Assembly (NCBI RefSeq): GCF_002575655.3
Contig: NC_053037.3
Coordinates: forward strand, 326,147,294 to 326,211,293
DNA length: 64,000 bases
Direction: 5' to 3'
Origin: Aegilops tauschii subsp. strangulata
Taxonomy: Eukaryota > Streptophyta > Magnoliopsida > Poales > Poaceae
A program made the translations under genes and the position numbers. Below the pieces are notes generated by a model. The model was not told where the DNA came from. It was given only the letters and a program-made list of their open reading frames with translations, and did no database searches. Of the stretch, positions 1-11,884 are shown one piece after another (the first letter of the stretch is position 1; the number at the start of each line of letters is the position of its first letter).

Positions 1-716
1 GGTTCCGGGCTACCCCCGGGAAACTATATGGGCCTATTGGGCCAAGAGGGGAAACACACCAGCCACAAAGGGGCTGGTGTGCCCCCCCCCATATGGGCTG
101 GCCAAATTGGAGTAGAAAAAGGGGAAGGAGGAAAGGAAAAAGGGAATAGGATTCCCCCTTCCCCCTCTTCCCTTCCTACTCCGAATAAGAATAGGAAAGG
201 GGGGGGCGAATTGGGAGGTGCCCAAGTAGGATTCCTCCTACTTGGGGTGCCCCCTTGGCTGCCTCTCCTCCCCTCCAACCTATATATATATATGAGGGGG
301 CACCGCTAGAACACACAACAAACATTGTTAGCCGTGTGCGGCGCCCCCCTTTACAGTTTACGCCTCGGTCATATTCACGTAGTGCTTAGGCGAAGCCCTG
401 GGCGGATCACTTCACCATCACCGTCACCATGCCATCGCGCTGAGAGAACTCTCCCTTGACACTTTGCTGGATCAAGAGTTTGAGGGACGTCATCGAGTTG
501 AGCGTGTGCAGAACTCGGAGGTGCCGTATGTTCGGTGCTTGACCGGTCGGAACGAGAAGAAGTTCGACTACATCAACCGCATTGTGAAATGCTTCCGCTT
601 TCGGTCTAGGAGGGTACGTGAACACACTCTCCCCCTCTCGTTGCTATGCATCTCCTAGATAGATCTTGCGTGATCGTAGGAATTTTTTTTGAAATTGCAT
701 CCTACATTCCCCAACA
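1..716 (+). repeat. 5' LTR of the Copia element (3' part only)
   Basis: Matches the 3' LTR from 8258 onward, so about 1 kb of this LTR is missing at the window edge. It ends with TTCCCCAACA at 716, directly before the primer binding site. A TATA-like run (TATATATATA at 281-293) lies about where the LTR promoter is expected, and the 3' LTR has the same feature at 8547-8554. Small open frames here are G/C-rich LTR sequence, not genes. Confidence 0.93.
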
Positions 717-717
717 G

Positions 718-730
718 TGGCATCCGAGCC
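718..730 (+). other. Primer binding site (tRNA-iMet type)
   Basis: TGGCATCCGAGCC lies one base after the LTR end. It resembles the plant initiator-Met PBS (TGGTATCAGAGCC) used by Copia elements, with two changes. Confidence 0.85.
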
Positions 731-2000
731 AGGTCTATGCGTAGATGATATGCACGAGTAGAACACAAAGAGTTGTGGGCGGTGATCGTCATACTGCTTA
801 CCACCAATGTCTTATTTTGATTCGGCGGTATTGTTGGATGAAGCGGCCCGGACCAACCTTACATGACCACGTTCATGAGACCGGTTCCACCGACAGACAT
901 GCAACTAGTTTTGCATAAAGGTGGCTGACGGGTGTCTGTTTCTCCAACTTTAGTTGAACCGAATTTGACTGCGGATGGTCCTTGTTGAAGGTTAAAACAA
1001 CAAACTTGATAAGTCACCATTGTGGTTTTGATGCGTAGGTAAGAACTGTTCTTACTAGAAGCCCGTAGCAGCCATGTAAAACTTGCAACAACAAAGTAGA
1101 GGACGTATAAGTTGTTTTTGCAGGGCATGTTGTGATGTGATATGGTCAAGACATGATGTGATATACGTTATTGTATGAGATGATCATGTTTTGTAAAAGT
1201 TATCGGCAACTGGCAGGAGCCTTATGGTTGTCGCTTTATTGTATGAAATGCAAACACCATGTAATTGCTTTACTTTATCACTATGCATTAGCGATAGTTG
1301 TAGAAGAAATAGTTGGCGAGACGACCACGACGCTATGATGGAGATCAAGGTGTCAAGCCGGTGATGATGGAGATCATGACGGTGCTTTGGAGATGGAGAT
1401 CAAAGGCACAAGATGATGATGGCCATATCATGTCACATATTTTTGATTGCATGTGATGTTTATCTTTTATGCATCTTATTTTGCTTAGTACGGCGGTAGC
1501 ATTATAAGATGATCCCTTACTAAAATTTCAAGGTATATGTGTTCTCCCTGAGTATGCACCATTGCGACAGTTCGTCGTGCCGAGACACCACGTGATGATC
1601 AGGTGTGATAAGCTCTACGTTCACATACAACGGGTGCAAGACAGTTTTGCACATGCGGTATACTTGGGTTAAACTTGACGAGCCTAGCATGTACAGACAT
1701 GGCCTCGGAACACTTGAGACCAAAAGGTCGAACGTGAATCATATAGTAGATATGATCAACATAGAGATGTTCACCATTGAAGACTACTCCATCTCACGTG
1801 ATGATCGGACATGGTTTAGTTGATATGGATCACGTGATCATTTAGATGACTTGAGGGATGTCTATCTAAGTGGGAGTTCTTAAGTAATATGATTAATTGA
1901 ACTTAATTTATCATGAACTTAATTTATCCTGATAGTATTTGCATATCTATGTTATAGATCAATAGCTCGCGTATAGCTCCCCTATTTTATTTTTGATATG
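731..2000 (+). other. Untranslated leader of the Copia element; no gene seen
   Basis: This stretch between the PBS and gag carries only short frames with no recognisable product. A long leader before gag is normal for BARE/Angela-type elements. It contains GATGATGGAGATCA-like short repeats around 1335-1410. Confidence 0.6.
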
Positions 2001-2673
2001 TTCCTAGAGAAAACTAAGTTGAAAGATGATAGTAGTAATGATGCGGACTGGACCCGTGATCTGAGGATTATCCTCGTTGCTGCACAGAAGAATTATGTCC
2101 TTGATGCACCGCTAGGTGACAGACCTATTGCAGGCGCAGATGCAGATGTTATGAATGTTTGACAAGCTCAGTATGATGACTACTTGATAGTTTAGTGCAC
2201 CATGCTTTACGACTTAGAACCGGGACTTCAAAAATGTTTTGAATGTCGCGGAGCATATGCGATGTTCCAAGAGTTGAAATTAGTATTTCAGACTCATGCC
2301 CATGTCGAGAGGTATGAGACCTCTGACAAGCACTTTGCCTACAAGATGGAGGAGAATAGCTCAACTAGTGAGCATGTGCTCAGAATGTCTGGATACTACA
2401 ATCGCTTGAATCAAGTGGGAGTTAATCTTCCAGATAAGATACTAATTGAGAGAGTTCTCTAGTCACTATCACCAAGTTACTAGAACTTCGTGATCAACTA
2501 TAATATGCAAGAGATAACAAAAATGATTCCCAAGCTCTTCGCGATGCTGAAATCGGTGAAGGTAGAAATCAAGAAATAGCATCAAGTATTGATGGTTAAT
2601 AAGACCACTAGTTTCAAGAAAAAGGGCAAAGGAAAAGAAAGGGAACTTCAAGAAGAATGACAAGCAAGTTGTC

Positions 2674-2678
2674 ACTCC
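2674..2678. repeat. Target site duplication ACTCC (left) of the solo LTR
   Basis: ACTCC immediately precedes the solo LTR and recurs immediately after it at 4070-4074. Removing the LTR and one copy restores a continuous gag reading. Confidence 0.93.
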
Positions 2679-4069
2679 TGAAGGAAATATGCCCTAGAGT
2701 CAATAATAAAGTTGTTATTTTATATTTCCTTATATCATGATAAATGTTTATTATTCATGCTAGAATTGTATTAACCGGAAACTTGATACATGTGTGGACA
2801 CATAGACAAAACATCGTGTCCCTAGTAAGCCTCTACTAGACTAGCTTGTTAATCAAATATGGTTAAGTTACCTAACCATAGACATGTGTTGTCATTTGAG
2901 GACAAGACCCATCCGTTAGCTTAGCATAATGATCCTTAAGTTTTATTGTTATCGCCTTCTTCATGACTTATACATATTCCTTTGACTATGAGATATGCAA
3001 CTCCGGGATACCGGAGGAATACCTTGTGTGCTATCAAACATCACATCGTAACTGGGTGATTATAAAGATGCTCTACAGGTGTCTCTGAAGGTGTTTGTCG
3101 GATTGGCATAGATGTGTCTCGGTCATGTCTACACAGTTCTCGAACCCGTAGGGTCTGCACGCTTAACGTTCGATGACGATTTGTATTATGAGTTATGTGT
3201 TTTGGTGACCAACGTTTGTTCGGAGTCCTGGATGACATCACGGACATGACAAGGAGTCTCGAAATGGTCGAGATGTAAAGATTTATATATTGGAAGGTAG
3301 TATACGGACATCGGAATGGTTTCGAGTGGTTCCGGTATTTTACCGGAGTACCGAGGGGTTACCGGAACCCCCCGGGGAAGTATTGGGCCTACATGGGCCT
3401 TAGGGGAGACAGAGGGAAGCCCGCGAGGGATGGTGCGTGCCCCCCTCCAAGGGAGTCTGAATAGGACAAGGAGGAGGGGGCGCGGCCCCCCTTTCCCTCT
3501 CCCTCTCCCTCTCCTTCCTTTTCCCCTCCGGTAAGAAAGGAAAAGGGGAGGGGGCGAATTGTACTAGGAGTGGAGTCCTAGTAGGACTCCCCCATGGCGC
3601 GCCCCTCCTGGCCGGCCGCCTCCTCCTCTCCTCCTTTATATACGGGGGCAGGGGGCACCAAATAGCACATCAATTGTTCTCTTAGCCATGTGCGGTGCCC
3701 CCTCCATAGTTTACTCCTCCGGTCATAGCGTCGTAGTGCTTAGACGAAGCCCTGCGCGGATCATACCACCATCACCGTCACCATGCCGTCGTGCTGACGG
3801 AACTCTCCCTCGACCCTCTGCTGGATCAAGTGTTTGAGGGACGTCATCAAGCTGAACATGTGCTGAACTCGGAGGTGTCGTACATTCAGTACTAGATCGG
3901 TTGGATCGTGAAGACGTTCGACTACATCAACCGCGTTAACCTAACGCTTCCGCTTTCGGTCTACGAGGGTACGTGGACACACTCTCCCCTCTCGTTGCTA
4001 TGCATCTCCTAGATAGATCTTGCGTGGGTGTAGGAATTTTTTTGAAATCGCATGCTATGTTCCCCAACA
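2679..4069 (+). mobile_element. Solo LTR of an Angela-like Copia element inside gag
   Basis: Starts TGAAGGAAATATGCCC and ends GTTCCCCAACA, like the host element's own LTR, but is 1391 bp long against 1752 bp and clearly diverged from it. A TATA-like TTTATATAC is at 3635-3643. It is flanked by perfect 5-bp duplications ACTCC (2674-2678 and 4070-4074). Only one LTR and no internal sequence remain, so this is a solo LTR left by LTR-LTR recombination after a self-family insertion. Confidence 0.95.
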
Positions 4070-4240
4070 ACTCCCGTGAAGAAGCCCAAAGCTAGACCTA
4101 AGCCTGAAACTAAGTGCTTCTACTTCAAATGGAATGATCACTGGAAACGAAACTACCCCAAATACTTGGCGGATAAGAAGGATGACAAAGTGAACAAAGG
4201 TATATTTGATATACATGTTATTGATGTGTACTATACTAAT

Positions 4241-5510
4241 GTTCATAGTAACCCCAGGGTATTTGATACCGGTTCAGTTGCTAAGATTAGTAACTCAAAA
4301 CAGGAGTTTCAAAATGAACAGAGACTAGTTAAGGGCGAGGTGATGATATGTGTTGGAAGTGATTCCAAGGTTGATAATATCACCGTCGCATGCTCCCTCT
4401 ACCTTCGGGATTAGTGTTGGACCTAAATAAATGTTATTTGGTGTTTACGTTGAGCATGAATATGATTGGATCATGTTTATTGCGATACGGTTATTCATTT
4501 AAGTTAGAGAATAATTGTTGTTCTGTTTACATGAATAAAACCTTCTATGGTCATACACTCAATATAAATGGTTTATCGAATCTCAATCGTGGTGATACAC
4601 ATATTCATAATATTGATGCCAAAAGATGCAAAGTTGATAATGATAGTGCAACATAGTTGTGGCACTGCCGTTTAGGTCATATTGGTGTAAAGCGCATGAA
4701 GAAACTCAATGCAGATGGGCTTTTGGAATCACTTGATTATGAATCATTTGATGCTTGCGAACCATGCCTCATGGGCAAGATGACTAAGACTCTGTTCTCC
4801 GGAACAATGGAACGAGCCACTGACTTACTGGAAATAATACATACCGATGTATGCGGTCCGATGAGTGTTGAGGCTCGCGGTGGGTATCGTTATTTTCTAA
4901 CCTTCACAGATGATATGAGCAGATATGGGTATATCTACTTAATGAAACACAAGTCTGAAACATTTGAAAAGTTCAAGGAATTTCAGAGTGAAGTGGAGAA
5001 TCATCGTAACAAGAAAATAAAGTTTCTACGATCTGATCATGGAGGCGAATATTTGATTTACGAGTTTGGCCTTTATTTAAAACAATGTGGAATAGTTTCA
5101 CATCTCAAGCCACCTGGAACACCACAGCATAATGGTGTGTCCGAACGTCGTAACCGTACTTTATTGGATATGGTGCGATCTATGGTGTCTCCACCAATTT
5201 AGCACTATCATTTTGGGGTTATGCATTAGAGACAACTGCACTCACGTTAAATAGGGCACCATCTAAATCCGTTGAGACGACACCGTATGAACTGTGGTCT
5301 GGCAAGAAACCTAAGTTGTCGTTTCTTAATGTTTGGGGTTGCGATGCTTATGTGAAAAAGCTTCAGCCTGATAAGCTCAAACCCAAATCGGAGAAGTGCG
5401 TCTTCATAGGATACCCAAAATAAACTGTTGGGTACACCTTCTATCACAGATCAGAAGGCAAGATCTTTGTTGCTAAGAATGGATCCTTTCTAGAGAAGGA
5501 GTTTCTCTCG
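4241..5510 (+). pseudogene. pol: Copia protease and integrase, broken
   Basis: Protease: VFDTGS near 4258-4275 carries the D-T-G-S catalytic motif. GAG-pre-integrase and integrase follow: WHCRLGHI near 4658 with ACEPCLMGKM near 4750 form the HHCC zinc motif. The DDE triad is visible as HTDVCGP (about 4840), RSDHGGEY (about 5030) and GVSERRNRT (about 5140). The frame breaks at a stop near 4654, at 5200-5202 just after MVRSMVSP, and near 5420, so it is not functional. Integrase would join the cDNA to the genome. The DDE residues themselves are intact, so decay came through stops and shifts. Confidence 0.92.
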
Positions 5511-7030
5511 AAAGAAGTGAGTGGGAGGAAAGTAGAACTTGATGAGGTAATTGTACCTTCTCACGAATTGGAAAGTAGCTCATCACAGAAAATCGTTCCC
5601 GTGATGCCTACATCAACTAGAGAGGAAGCTAATGATAATCATCATGAAACTTCAGATCAAGTTACAACCGAACCTCGTAGGTCAACCAGAGCACGTTCCA
5701 CACCAGGGTGGTACGGTAATCCTGCTTTGGAAGTCATGTTATCTAGGCCATGACGAACCTACAAACTATGAGGAAGCGATGATGAGCCCATATTCCGCAA
5801 AATGGCTTGAGTCCATGAAATCTAAGATAGGATCCATATATGAGAACAAAGTGTGGACTTTGGTGGACTAGCCCGATGATCGGCAAGCCATAGAGAATAA
5901 ATGGATCTTCAAGAGGAAGACCGACGCTGATGGTAATGTTACTGTCCACAAAAGCTCGACTCGTCACAAAAGGTTTTCGACAAGTTCAAGGAGTTGACTA
6001 CGATGAGACTTTCTCACCCGTAGCGATGCTTAAGTCCGTCCGAATCATGTTAGCAATTGCCACATTATGAAATCTGGCAAATGGATGTCAAAAACTGCAT
6101 TCCTTAATGGATATCTCAAAGAAGAGTTATATATGATGCAACCAGAAGGTTTTGTCAATCCTAAAGGTCCTAACAAAATGTGCAAGCTCCAGTGATCCAT
6201 CTATGGACTGGTGCAAGCATCTCGGAGTTGAAATATGCGCTTTGATGAGTTGATCAAAGCATATAGTTTTATACAGACTTGCGGTGAAGGCTGTATTTAC
6301 AAGAAAGTGAGTGGGAGCACTACAGCCTTTTTGATAAGTATATGTGAATGACATATTGTTGATCGGAAATGATGTAGAATTTTCTAGAAAGCATAAAGGA
6401 GTGTTCGAAAGGAGTTTTTCAAAGAAAGACCTCGGTGAAGCTGCTTACATATTGGGCATCAAGATCTATAGAGATAGATCAAGACGCTTGATAAGATTTT
6501 TTCAATGAGTACATACCTTGACAAGATTTTGAAGTAGTTCAAAACAAAACAGTCAAAGAAGGAGTTCTTGCCTGTATTGCAAGTTGTAAAGTGGAGTAAG
6601 ACTAAAAACCTGACCACGACAGAAAATAGAAAGAGAATGAAAGTCATTCCCTATGCCTCAGCCATAGGTTCTATAAAGTATGCTATGCTATGTACAAGAC
6701 CTATTGTGTACCTTGCCATGAGTTTGGCAAGGAGGTACAATATTGATCTAGGAGTGGACCACTGGACAGCGGTCAAACTTATCCTTAGTTACCTAAGAGT
6801 ACTAATGAAATATTTCTCGGTTATGGAGGTGATAAAGAGTTCGTCGTAAAGAGTTACGTCGATGCAAGATTTTACACCGATCCGGATGACTTCGAGTCTC
6901 AATCTGGATACATATTGAAAGTGGGAGCAATTAGCTAGAGTAGCTCCATGCAGAGCATTGTAGACATAGAAAATTTGCAAAATACATACGGCTCTGAATG
7001 TGGCAGACCCGTTGACTAAAACTTCTCTCA
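5511..7030 (+). pseudogene. pol: Copia reverse transcriptase and RNase H, heavily broken
   Basis: A linker ends in the REPRRSTR-like block (EPRRSTRARS, about 5670). RT remnants follow: NKVWTLVD (about 5850), ENKWIFKRK (about 5895), QMDVKTAFLNG-like sequence near 6080-6115 and EELYMMQPEGF near 6122. The catalytic YVDD region (about 6340-6370) reads only as a shifted remnant, YVNDILL-like. RNase H remnants run from about 6650 (AIGSIKYAMLCTRP) to about 6950 (QSGYILKVGAISW-like). At least six stops or shifts are visible. Known role: copying the element RNA into cDNA and removing RNA from hybrids. Confidence 0.85.
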
Positions 7031-7059
7031 TAAGCAAAACATGATCACACCTTAGTACT

Positions 7060-7215
7060 CTTTGGGTGTTAATCACATAGCGATGTGAACTAGATTATTG
7101 GCTCTAGTAATCCTTTTGGGTGTTAGTCACATGTCGATGTGAACAAATCACATAAAGATGTGAACTATTGGTGTTAAATCACATGACGATGTGAACTAGA
7201 TTATTGACTCTAGTA
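7060..7215 (+). repeat. Short direct repeats upstream of the polypurine tract
   Basis: TTAATCACATAGCGATGTGAAC, TTAGTCACATGTCGATGTGAAC, AAATCACATAAAGATGTGAAC and TTAAATCACATGACGATGTGAAC are four imperfect copies of one unit. GATTATTGRCTCTAG also recurs (about 7092 and 7199). Such repeats are usual at the 3' end of Angela/BARE internal regions. Confidence 0.8.
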
Positions 7216-7216
7216 C

Positions 7217-7227
7217 AAGTGGGAGAC
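7217..7227 (+). other. Polypurine tract
   Basis: AGTGGGAGA plus two bases directly before the 3' LTR at 7228. This is the standard second-strand priming site position, and its sequence fits the family. Confidence 0.82.
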
Positions 7228-8979
7228 TGAAGGAAATATGCCCTAGAGGCAATAATAAAGTTGTTATTTATATTTCCTTATTTCCTGATAAATGTTTATT
7301 ATTCATGCTAGAATTGTATTAACCGGAAACTTGATACATGTGTGGATACATAGACAAAACACAGTGTCCCTAGTAAGCCTCTACTAGACTAGCTTGTTAA
7401 TCAAAGATGGTTAAGTTTCCTAACCATCGACATGTGTTGTCATTTGATGGACGGGATCACATCATTAGGAGAATGATGTGATGGACAAGGCCCATCCGTT
7501 AGCTTAGCATAATGATCATTAAGTTTTATTGTTATTGCTTTCTTCATGACTTATGCATATTACTTTTACTATGAGATTATGCAACTCCCGGATACCGGAG
7601 GAATACCTTGTGTGCTATCAAACGTCATAACGTAACTGGGTGATTATAAACATGCGCTACAGGTATCTCCAAAGGTGTTTGTTGGGTTGGCATAGATCGA
7701 GATTAGGATTTGTCACTCCGAGTATCGAAGAGGTATCTCTGGGCCCTCTCGATAATGCACATCATGATAAGCCTTGCAAGCAATGTGACTAATGAGTTAG
7801 TTACGGGATGATGTATTACGAAACGAGTAAAGAGAATTGGCGAGATTGAAGTAGGTATGAAGATACCGACGATCGAATCTCGGGCAAGTAACATACCGAT
7901 GACAAAGGGAATTACGCATGTTGTCATTACGGTACGACCGATAAAGATCTTCGTAGAATATGTAGGACCCAATATGAGCATCCAGGTTCCACTGTTGTTT
8001 ATTGACCGGACAGGTGTCTCGGCCATGTCTACATAATTCTCGAACCCATAGGGTCCGCACGCTTAACGTTCGATGACGATTTTGTATTATATGAGTTATG
8101 TGATTTGGTGAGCGAATGTTGTTCAGAGTCCTGGATGAGATCACGGACATGAGGAGTCTCGAAATGGTCGAGAGGTAAAGATTCATATATAGGACAATAG
8201 TATTAGGACACCGAAAGTGTTACATGGGTACCGGGTACGTATCAGGTCACCGGAAGGGGTTCCGGGCTACCCCCGGCAAACTATATGGGTCTATTGTGCC
8301 AAGAGGGGAAACACACCAGCCACAAAGGGGCTGGTGCGCCCCCCCCCCCCCCCCCATATGGGCTGGCCAAATTGGAGTAGAAAAGGGGAAGGAGGAAAGG
8401 AAAAAGGGAATAGGATTCCCCCTTCCCCCTCTTCCCTTCCTACTCCGATTAGGAATAGGAAAGGGGGGAGGCCGAATTGGAAGGTGCCGAAGTAAGATTC
8501 CTCCTACTTGGGGCGCCCCCTTGGCTGCCTCTCCTCCCCTCCAACCTATATATATGAGGGGGGCACCGCTAGAACACACAACAAACATTGTTAGCCGTGT
8601 GTGGCGCCCCCCTCCACAATTTACGCCTCCGGTCATATTCACGTAGTGCTTAGGCGAAGCCCTGCGCGGATCACTTCACCATCACCATCACCACGCCTTC
8701 GTGCTGGCAGAACTCTCCCTCGACACTTTTCTGGATCAAGAGTTCGAGGGACGTCATCGAGCTGAACGTGTGTAGAACTCGGAGGTGTCGTACGTTCGGT
8801 GCTTGATCGGTCGGAACGAGAAGAAGTTCGACTACATCAACCGCGTTGTCAAACGCTTCCGCCTTCGGTCTACGAGGGTACGTGGACACACTCTCCCCGT
8901 CTCGTTGCTATGCATCTCCTAGATAGATTTTGCATCATCGTAGGAATTTTTTTGAAATTGCATGATACATTCCCCAACA
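7228..8979 (+). repeat. 3' LTR of the Copia element
   Basis: 1752 bp, TGAAGGAAATATG to TTCCCCAACA. It contains a long C run near 8339-8354 and a TATA-like site at 8547-8554. The part from 8258 matches the 5' LTR at 1-716 with scattered substitutions and small indels, so the insertion is not recent. Confidence 0.94.
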
Positions 8980-9566
8980 AAAAGGTGGCTAGCAACTGAG
9001 TCTATGACAAGTGGGGTATATGACTGAAAAAGTGTGGCATGCCACAAACTGTGGCTGTGACCAAATATTTGCCTCAATTTGCCACATTTGTGGCACCAAA
9101 ATGTGGCAAAGTGTGGATGGCAACCTAACATGCCCACCATACGCTGACAAGGTAGACAGATCGACATTTTTTAAATAGATCTAATGGCCTCATTGAACAT
9201 GAATTGTTTTGTGTTACACAAATGACAAGAGAAGTGTTTGGCTCGAGGGGCATCTCGAGGCGTAGCCACTTCCTAAGCTTCCCCTATCTTCATGATCTAA
9301 GCCTTACAAGATCCTTGGAAGTATACTATATGTCAATATATTTTTCCTTACTTGATGCAAAATTGCAAACGTAAGAACATGGCGTCAAACATATGTATCG
9401 ACATAATTTTATGGTTTACTTTGACATGACTCACATCTTGCGTTTATTATGCTGATTTTTTCGTCTTGAGTCAACATGAACGTAAATATTTGTATATCAA
9501 ACATAAATTCCAAATTTATAGATTTGGGAGAACTAACTTATGCTGCACCCTCAGGACTGAATATCA
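8980..9566. other. Unassigned stretch between the Copia element and the microsatellite
   Basis: No gene seen. 9020-9120 contains several short inverted copies of TGTGGCA/TGCCACA, which could be a degraded small DNA element, but no clean terminal repeats or target duplication are visible. The rest is AT-rich and not recognised. Confidence 0.5.
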
Positions 9567-9663
9567 TGTATGTATGTATGTACGTACGTACGTACGTACG
9601 TATGTATGTATGTATGTATGTATGTATGTACGTATGTATGTAAGTATGTATGTATGTATGTAC
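9567..9663. repeat. (TATG/TACG)n microsatellite
   Basis: About 24 tandem tetranucleotides, mainly GTAT/GTAC. It borders the left end of the CACTA composite. A similar (GTAT)n tract borders the right end at 60550-60608. Confidence 0.97.
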
Positions 9664-9666
9664 TCA

Positions 9667-10320
9667 CACTGGTACGCGTCGGTCCTAAACAAACGGTTTT
9701 TAACCCCTTGCCACGACGACATTGGGAACCATCGCCAAGTGAGTGTGGGCGATAGGGGGGGTCCTTCCCACACGAGCCAGAAACCGCCGGGGATAGTGCC
9801 CCTACAGTACTCCTACTCGTTTCTTCTCGCATGCCATCGCAGTCGGTATTTTGTGATGCTACGTTTACGATGCGCGGCCCATCACAAACTGTTCACTATT
9901 ATAGAACGTGTATGATGCGCGGCCCATCACAAACGGTTCACCGTTAAGAAGATTAGCTAATCGTCGTACGAGTGTCGGACACGATTACGAAACGTCGGAC
10001 TGTCGTAACATCATTGTACACGACAACTATCGCACATGCTATTCGGTGGTGCAACGTTTACGATGCATACTTCATCAGAAAAAGTTCATGGTTGCGAATC
10101 GTGTACGATAAGGCAACTAACACAAACGCTTAGTTTGCCCACACTATTTGTGATATTGTCTGACATCGCACACGCTTTGCAAACGGCAACTGTGTGAATG
10201 CTTGCACACGTTTCCTCTGTGTGAACCATCTATGATTATGGTGCATATCGCAAACGTTTGTGTTTTACCAACCGTGTGTGCCGTAACAACCTGGAGAGCG
10301 TAATTTCACCGTAATTTAAT
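9667..10320 (+). repeat. Subterminal repeat region, left end of M1
   Basis: Begins with the CACTGG terminus. Short motifs occur in both orientations: CGTTTACGATGCGCGGCCCA, CATCACAAACGGTTCA, ATCGCACACG and TCGCAAACGTTTG. The same block, inverted, closes M2 at 30410-31039. Subterminal motifs are the known transposase-binding sites of CACTA elements; binding here is inferred. Confidence 0.8.
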
Positions 10321-10496
10321 TGCTGCTTTTCCAAATTGTACCGGATTTGGATTTGAATTTGAATGTATGCTACAGCTTTATTCAAATCCTTTAGGTTCAA
10401 ACAACCAATGCATTATTCGATTCATAGGTACATATGTTCAAGAATTACATAAGAACCAAATAAAGAATGATGAACCACAATTGTATACTTGTACTA

Positions 10497-11884
10497 TTAA
10501 AGACGGTAAAGAAAGAGGCAAAATATATTTTGGTTGCTGAACAAGGTGAAGCGGAATGCCCATATTGTGCCCTCCTCCATGCAGAAGGCACGCACGACTC
10601 TAGTCCAACCTCTTGTGATGGCCGACCGCCCATCCTTCACGGTCTTCAGGAAAACATCTAGATAATCATCGTGTTCTGGTAGAAATACTTTAACCTTTCC
10701 ATGCCCACCAATCATGTAGTTTGAGAGGTAATCTTGAGTAAACTGCTTTGGCAACCACTGCAAAGGAAAAAGATTCAGACATTGTCATCTAACACAACTC
10801 ATTATGGGCAGTAAAAAGAAGGCTGCCGAGTTCTTACTTACCATCCTGCAGTTCGCTGTTGTCTTGGATAAAGTGTAAACAAATAGTTTAATTGCCATCT
10901 TTGGACACATTCTACTAACAATCTTTATCAGCTTCCTCACTTGATGTTGGTTCATCGATATCTCATTACCCCATACGCAGAAAGGGTCGAAACGTGGACC
11001 TTTACCAATGACGTATGTACCTAAAAGCACCAAGTTAATATTAGAAGCTAAACAACAATTGCACAATGATGTAGTACAACACTCTTTTATAATATGTCTA
11101 TATACATCCGTATGTGGTAGTCCATTTGAAATATCTAAAAAGACAAATATTTAGGAATGGAGGGAGTATCTTATAACATCCAATATACTCACATATTAGA
11201 TGAATTAACATCTTATATTATGGGCCGGAAGGAGTTTAGTTCATTCTTACAAATTATCGGCTGATTAACTACTGCTGTATCCATGGGTTACAGTTAGTTT
11301 GAGCTAGTTCAGGCTCAAATATCCCTAAAGTATATCTAAACATGAGGGCTAGTTTGGGCTAGTTGCATCTATAACCCACCCAAAAAACTATCCAACCCAA
11401 GAGGTGCTAATTGGAGCTAGTTCTCCTAGTGCATTTATTGTCAATCTAACCCTGCCATCCAAACAACTCTTTGGATGGAGTTAGTTCAGGGTTGCTAATG
11501 AGCTAGAAACTAACTCTAACCTCTAACTAAGTTGAGTATCCAAACAGGGTTGTGTTGTTGTTGTTGCTGTTGCTACTCTTCTGCGTATATCTAGACATCA
11601 TTAGAACATTAATGTAACACTCTTCCTTGTTGCTATGTAGCCTAGGATTGCATATTTAGACATTAAGTACAGTGCATGTTGCTATGTAGCCTTAGATATA
11701 TTACATATGGCCCTAGTTAACCTAACGAAAAATGGGTTGCAGATATATTCAAAAGTCCTATTCACCGATTAGTCCCTTATCAGCCGCCGGCCTATATGGT
11801 ACCAGCTACCGATATCCTGAACAGTGAGCAGATATAAGCCATGGGATGAAACTAACCTTGATGGAAAACAGCAGTTGTTCCCAA
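10497..11884 (-). pseudogene. B3-domain-like gene, M1 copy, start codon lost
   Basis: Three exons by comparison with the M2 copy: 11857-11884, 10842-11020 and 10497-10757, read on the minus strand. The last exon gives WLPKQFTQDYLSNYM, GGHGKVKVFL, SAITRGWTRVVRAF and EEGTIWAFRFTLF. These are in the order of the plant B3 DNA-binding fold (LPKxF, then GW..F, then F.F). The splice dinucleotides are intact. The initiator ATG seen in M2 is TTG here (11882-11884), so translation from the same start is lost. It would be a small REM-like B3 DNA-binding protein. The B3 call rests on pattern and is not alignment-tested. Confidence 0.68.
11085..11235. repeat. Fragments of Stowaway-like MITEs in the B3-like gene intron (M1)
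   Basis: Contains AATATTTAGGAATGGAGGGAGTA and, beside it, CTTATATTATGGGCCGGAAGG. These are reverse complements of typical CTCCCTCCGTTCCTAAATA and CTCCNTCCGNCCCATAATAT Stowaway ends. Neither has both termini. The same fragments occur in M2, so they entered before the two copies diverged. Confidence 0.65.

Larger units (their letters stand above)
2001..4240 (+). pseudogene. gag: Copia gag, split by a solo LTR and broken by stops
   Basis: Translation from about 2001 gives a Copia Gag that can be followed across several stops (for example after VMNV near 2161, and at 2461). Recognisable blocks are DADWTRDLRIIL, the MFQELKLVFQTHA core and a lysine-rich stretch near 2620. The reading breaks at 2678 and resumes at 4070 after the solo LTR, with a zinc knuckle near 4112-4165. 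The knuckle is degenerate: CFYFKWNDHWKRNYPKYL has lost the second and last Cys of CX2CX4HX4C. Gag would form the virus-like particle. With stops, a 1.39-kb insertion and a damaged knuckle, this copy cannot make it. Confidence 0.88.
1..8979 (+). mobile_element. Angela/WIS/BARE-like Copia LTR retrotransposon, decayed, 5' end outside window
   Basis: Two same-orientation LTRs (1-716, partial, and 7228-8979) flank an internal region with a tRNA-iMet-like primer site, gag, protease, integrase, reverse transcriptase and RNase H, in Copia order (integrase before RT). The 3' LTR opens TGAAGGAAATATGCCC and closes TTCCCCAACA, which is the Angela/WIS/BARE signature known from Triticeae. All coding parts carry stops and frameshifts, so the copy is dead. 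A solo LTR of the same family sits inside gag. The five bases after the 3' LTR are AAAAG (8980-8984); the matching upstream duplication lies outside the window. Subfamily assignment is from recognition, not alignment. Confidence 0.93.

Noticed and set aside
1..309. Proline/glycine-rich frames in LTRs (also 8217-8646)
   Set aside because: They are on both strands of GC-rich LTR sequence; the sequence is fully explained by the LTR match.
9001..9130. Possible MITE with TGTGGCA/TGCCACA inverted motifs
   Set aside because: No matching terminal repeats or target duplication could be delimited.
9466..9915. Open frames of MYVCMYVC/YIHTYIHT type on both strands
   Set aside because: They are translations of the (TATG)n microsatellite; the same appears at 60411-60744.
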